Assembly: GCA_031286585.1 (NCBI GenBank)
Contig: JAITUC010000031.1
Coordinates: forward strand, 1-64,000
Reading direction: 5' to 3'
From: Delftia acidovorans
GTDB taxonomy: Bacteria; Pseudomonadota; Gammaproteobacteria; Burkholderiales; Burkholderiaceae_C
DNA length: 64,000 nt
Part shown: positions 61,865-64,000 of the stretch, one piece after another
Layout of the letters: each line of letters starts with the position of its first letter
Position numbering within the stretch: the first letter of the stretch is position 1
Position numbers and translations under genes: made by a program
The notes under the pieces: model-generated
What the model saw: only the letters and a program-made list of their open reading frames with translations
Told to the model about the DNA's origin: nothing
Databases searched by the model: none

Positions 61865-62706
61865 CGCGCCATGCGTCCCAGCGCCTGCATCTTCCAGGCC
61901 AGCCACAGCTTGCGCAGCGGCGGCAGGCTGATGCGCTGGTGCAGCACGCGGAAGTCGTCGGCCTCGATCTCGCGCAGCAGGGTGCGGTAGATGCTGGCCA
62001 TCATGAGGCCGGGTTTCTGCGCGCGGCGGTCGGCAGCGGGCAGCAGGGCCAGGGCCTCGTCGTAGAGGCGGTGGGCGCGCTCGGCCTGAAAGCGCATCAG
62101 CGCGGTAAAGCGGTCCGAGTATTCGCGCTTGGTGATCTCGTGCGCCTTGACGTCGAACTGCTGCAGTTCGCTGATGGGCAGGTAGATGCGTCCGCGCATG
62201 GCGTCCTCGCCCACGTCGCGGATGATGTTGGTCAGCTGGAAGGCCAGGCCCATCTTGTGGGCGTAGGCGGTGGTTTCTTCCTGCGTCTGACCAAAGATGC
62301 GCGCGGCCACTTCGCCGACCACGCCTGCGACCAGGTGGCAGTAGCGCGTCAGGCCCTGGAAGTCCAGGTAGCGGGTCTGTTCCAGGTCCATGCGGCAGCC
62401 GTCGATGACCGCCTGCAGGTGGCGCTCCTCGATGCCGTAGACCGGGGCGTGCGGCATGAGCGCCCGCATCACGGGATGCGAGGGCTTGCCTGCAAAGGCC
62501 TGGTGCACTTCGTTTTGCCACCAGCCGAGCTTGGTGGCAGCCACGCCGGGGTCGGAGACTTCGTCCACCACGTCGTCCACTTCGCGGCAGAACGCATAAA
62601 AGGCGGTGATGGCCGCACGGCGCTCGCGCGGCAGGAAGAGGAAGGCGTAATAAAAGCTGCTGCCCGAGGCGGCGGCCTTGTCTTGGACGTACTGATCCGG
62701 ATTCAT
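61861..62706 (-). CDS. hpnD: Presqualene diphosphate synthase HpnD
   Basis: A 281-residue trans-isoprenyl diphosphate synthase (squalene/phytoene-synthase fold). The two metal-binding Asp-rich motifs are FCREVDDVVDEV and NIIRDVGEDAMRGRIYLP. MRALMPHAPVYGI and GLAFQLTNII are also typical. It condenses two farnesyl diphosphates to presqualene diphosphate, the first step of the HpnCDE route to squalene. It starts 67 bases after hpnC and overlaps hpnE. The start is the ATG of MNPDQYV, as in homologues. Confidence 0.92.
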   Translation of the reverse strand: MNPDQYVQDKAAASGSSFYYAFLFLPRERRAAITAFYAFCREVDDVVDEVSDPGVAATKLGWWQNEVHQAFAGKPSHPVMRALMPHAPVYGIEERHLQAVIDGCRMDLEQTRYLDFQGLTRYCHLVAGVVGEVAARIFGQTQEETTAYAHKMGLAFQLTNIIRDVGEDAMRGRIYLPISELQQFDVKAHEITKREYSDRFTALMRFQAERAHRLYDEALALLPAADRRAQKPGLMMASIYRTLLREIEADDFRVLHQRISLPPLRKLWLAWKMQALGRMAR

Positions 62707-62773
62707 ATGGGGCCGGATTGTCCCATGGACGGCTTGGGGCCAAAGCCTGGGTGTCGCAACGGCCGGCCCGCCA

Positions 62774-63658
62774 TCACATGCGCAGGGCGCGCCACAGCAG
62801 CAGCGGCGCATCGGCCTTGCCGACGGTGGGGCGGCGGTAGAGGCTGGCGCCCTGCAGCGCATCGACCTTGTCCAGGATGCGCAGCCCGCCCTGCACGACC
62901 AGGCGCAGCTCCCAGCCGATGCGGCCCGGCAGGCGGTGCACCAGCGGTGCGCCGGACAGCATCAGTGCGCGCGCCCAGGCCGATTGGTCGGCCAGCAGCG
63001 CGCGCACGGCAGGGGTCAGTGCAGCGGGCTCGGCGCGCAGGTCTTCACGCCGCACGCCGTGGGCGGCGCAGTCTGCATCGGTCAGGTAGTGGCGGCCGCG
63101 CGGCAGGTCCACGCTGAAGTCCTGCCAGAAGTTGATCAATTGCAGGGCGGTGCAGATGGCGTCACTGCGGGCCAGCGATCCGGCATCGTCCACCCCGTAC
63201 AGGTGCAGCAGCAGCCGGCCCACCGGGTTGGCCGAGCGGCGGCAGTAGTCGAGCAGCTCGGCACGGTCGGCGTAGGTGGTGCCGGACTCGGTCTTGCGCA
63301 CGTCCTGTGCAAAGGCGCTGAGCAGGTCGTCCATCAGCGCCAGCGGCAGCTGGTGGGCGCGTACTTGCGGTGCCAGCCCCGCGAAGACGAGGGGCCAGGC
63401 CGTGCGGGCGAGCATGGCGGCCTCGCCCTCGGTGCCCAGCGCCATCAGGTCGGCACGGTAGGCGGCCAGCGCGGCCAGGCGCCCGGACGGCGTGGCGTCG
63501 CCCTCGTCGGCCAGATCGTCTGCAGTGCGTGCGAAGTGGTAGAGCGCGGCAATCGGCGGGCGCAATCGCGGCGGGCACAGCCAGGACGCCACGGGAAAGT
63601 TCTCGTAGTGCGTGACCGGGGCGGGGGAGGCGGGCAGGGTGGGAGCGTTGGACTTCAC
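62774..63658 (-). CDS. hpnC: Hydroxysqualene synthase HpnC
   Basis: A 294-residue squalene/phytoene-synthase-fold enzyme. The N-terminal part is HYENFPVASWLCPPRLRPPI (parts HYENFPVASWL), the first Asp-rich motif FARTADDLADEG and the second region LINFWQDFSVDLPRGRHYL. It converts presqualene diphosphate into hydroxysqualene. It heads the hpnC-hpnD-hpnE group on the minus strand and is divergent from an RND adaptor gene. Squalene-hopene cyclase is not within the window. Confidence 0.92.
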   Translation of the reverse strand: MKSNAPTLPASPAPVTHYENFPVASWLCPPRLRPPIAALYHFARTADDLADEGDATPSGRLAALAAYRADLMALGTEGEAAMLARTAWPLVFAGLAPQVRAHQLPLALMDDLLSAFAQDVRKTESGTTYADRAELLDYCRRSANPVGRLLLHLYGVDDAGSLARSDAICTALQLINFWQDFSVDLPRGRHYLTDADCAAHGVRREDLRAEPAALTPAVRALLADQSAWARALMLSGAPLVHRLPGRIGWELRLVVQGGLRILDKVDALQGASLYRRPTVGKADAPLLLWRALRM

Positions 63659-63730
63659 GGTGGCCGATTGTCGATGCTGTGCGCAAGGCCATGCATTTCA
63701 CTTGACGGGCTCAAGGGCTTCTCCTAAATT

Positions 63731-63752
63731 ACTAACCCGTCAGTCAGTAAAC
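63731..63752. promoter_or_regulatory. TetR-type palindrome upstream of RND adaptor gene
   Basis: TTACTAAC-CCGTCA-GTCAGTAA is a 22-bp near-perfect palindrome of the kind bound by TetR-family efflux repressors. A -35-like TTGACG lies at 63702-63707 and a -10-like TAAATT at 63727-63732, so the palindrome overlaps the start of transcription. The repressor gene is not in the window. Confidence 0.55.
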
Positions 63753-63832
63753 GGCGCCAGCCAGCTGCCGGGGCATGTTGCCCGGATCTTGCAGCCCACC
63801 GCCGCTTTTCGCACCAGCCCTCCCGGATTCAC

Positions 63833-64000
63833 ATGCCCGACTTGCCATCGACCCCTGCCGCGCGCGTTTTGCCGCGCCATCTTCTTCTTGCTCCCTTGTG
63901 CCTGGCCGCCGTGCTGGCCCTGGGCGCCTGTTCCAAGGCCGAGCCGCCGCCCGAGCCGGTGCGCGCCGTCAAGCTGCTCACCGTCGGCGTGGGTGCGCTG
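63833..64000 (+). CDS. RND efflux periplasmic adaptor, 5' end
   Basis: The first 56 codons of a gene that continues beyond the window. It encodes a lipoprotein signal (hydrophobic core LAAVLALGAC, lipobox LGAC near residue 33) followed by a Pro-rich SKAEPPPEPVRAVKLLTVG, the usual start of membrane-fusion adaptors of RND pumps. A TetR-type operator lies upstream. The pump genes are expected to the right. Confidence 0.7.
   Translation, partial: MPDLPSTPAARVLPRHLLLAPLCLAAVLALGACSKAEPPPEPVRAVKLLTVGVGAL

Overview
The window reads as chromosome of a high-GC betaproteobacterium of the Comamonadaceae (Delftia, Comamonas or Acidovorax-like). This is inferred from gene content: many periplasmic Bug/TctC-type receptors, an Omp32-like porin, an extracellular 3-hydroxybutyrate-oligomer hydrolase, hpnCDE squalene genes and a MesX/MesD methionine synthase pair. 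No database search was possible, so family names rest on motifs, length and gene order.

Layout. 1-155: end of a 5S rRNA and the rrn terminator. 233-4322: RsuA-type pseudouridine synthase, guanine deaminase with an NCS2 purine permease, and HslR. 4327-10016: tripartite tricarboxylate transporter tctCBA with divergent tctD/tctE. 10127-14936: GDSL esterase, ArsR regulator, sigma-54 activator, DUF4272 protein. 15003-31295: accessory region. It starts with remnants of a nucleotidyltransferase/AbiEi-like pair and a seven-repeat Ig-like surface protein. It continues with five tandem paralogs of an unrecognised protein family, interleaved with a Cro-like gene and two S24 repressors, then some very small ORFs. 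It ends with a short-Argonaute defence system (SIR2-APAZ plus inactive short pAgo, SPARSA type), an FRG-domain gene and a small lipoprotein.

31328-35449: porin, two solute-binding proteins and a divergent LysR regulator. 35862-37503: a lower-GC pair of membrane proteins that looks like an effector and its immunity protein, followed by a 228-bp broken copy of the receptor gene found intact at 40705. 37719-40456: FMN reductase, MesX and MesD. 40705-45500: five-gene branched-chain-amino-acid-type ABC importer. 45553-49842: 3HB-oligomer hydrolase, alpha/beta hydrolase, DedA-rhodanese fusion. 49850-52205: sulfur genes (small membrane protein, YeeE/YedE transporter, periplasmic sulfurtransferase). 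52352-56086: ferrochelatase, HAD phosphatase, DUF2189 and DUF2788 membrane proteins, methyltransferase. 56058-60337: catabolic cluster (Bug receptor, 3-hydroxyisobutyrate-dehydrogenase-like enzyme, carboxymuconolactone-decarboxylase-like protein) divergent from a GntR/FCD regulator with a perfect operator, then another Bug receptor. 60461-63658: hpnE-hpnD-hpnC. 63833-64000: start of an RND efflux adaptor behind a TetR-type palindrome.

The most promising material is the paralog/repressor array (19069-24218), which looks like a phage-style switch controlling repeated copies of an unknown protein without phage structural genes, next to the SPARSA locus. No integrase, transposase, CRISPR array or tRNA gene was recognised.
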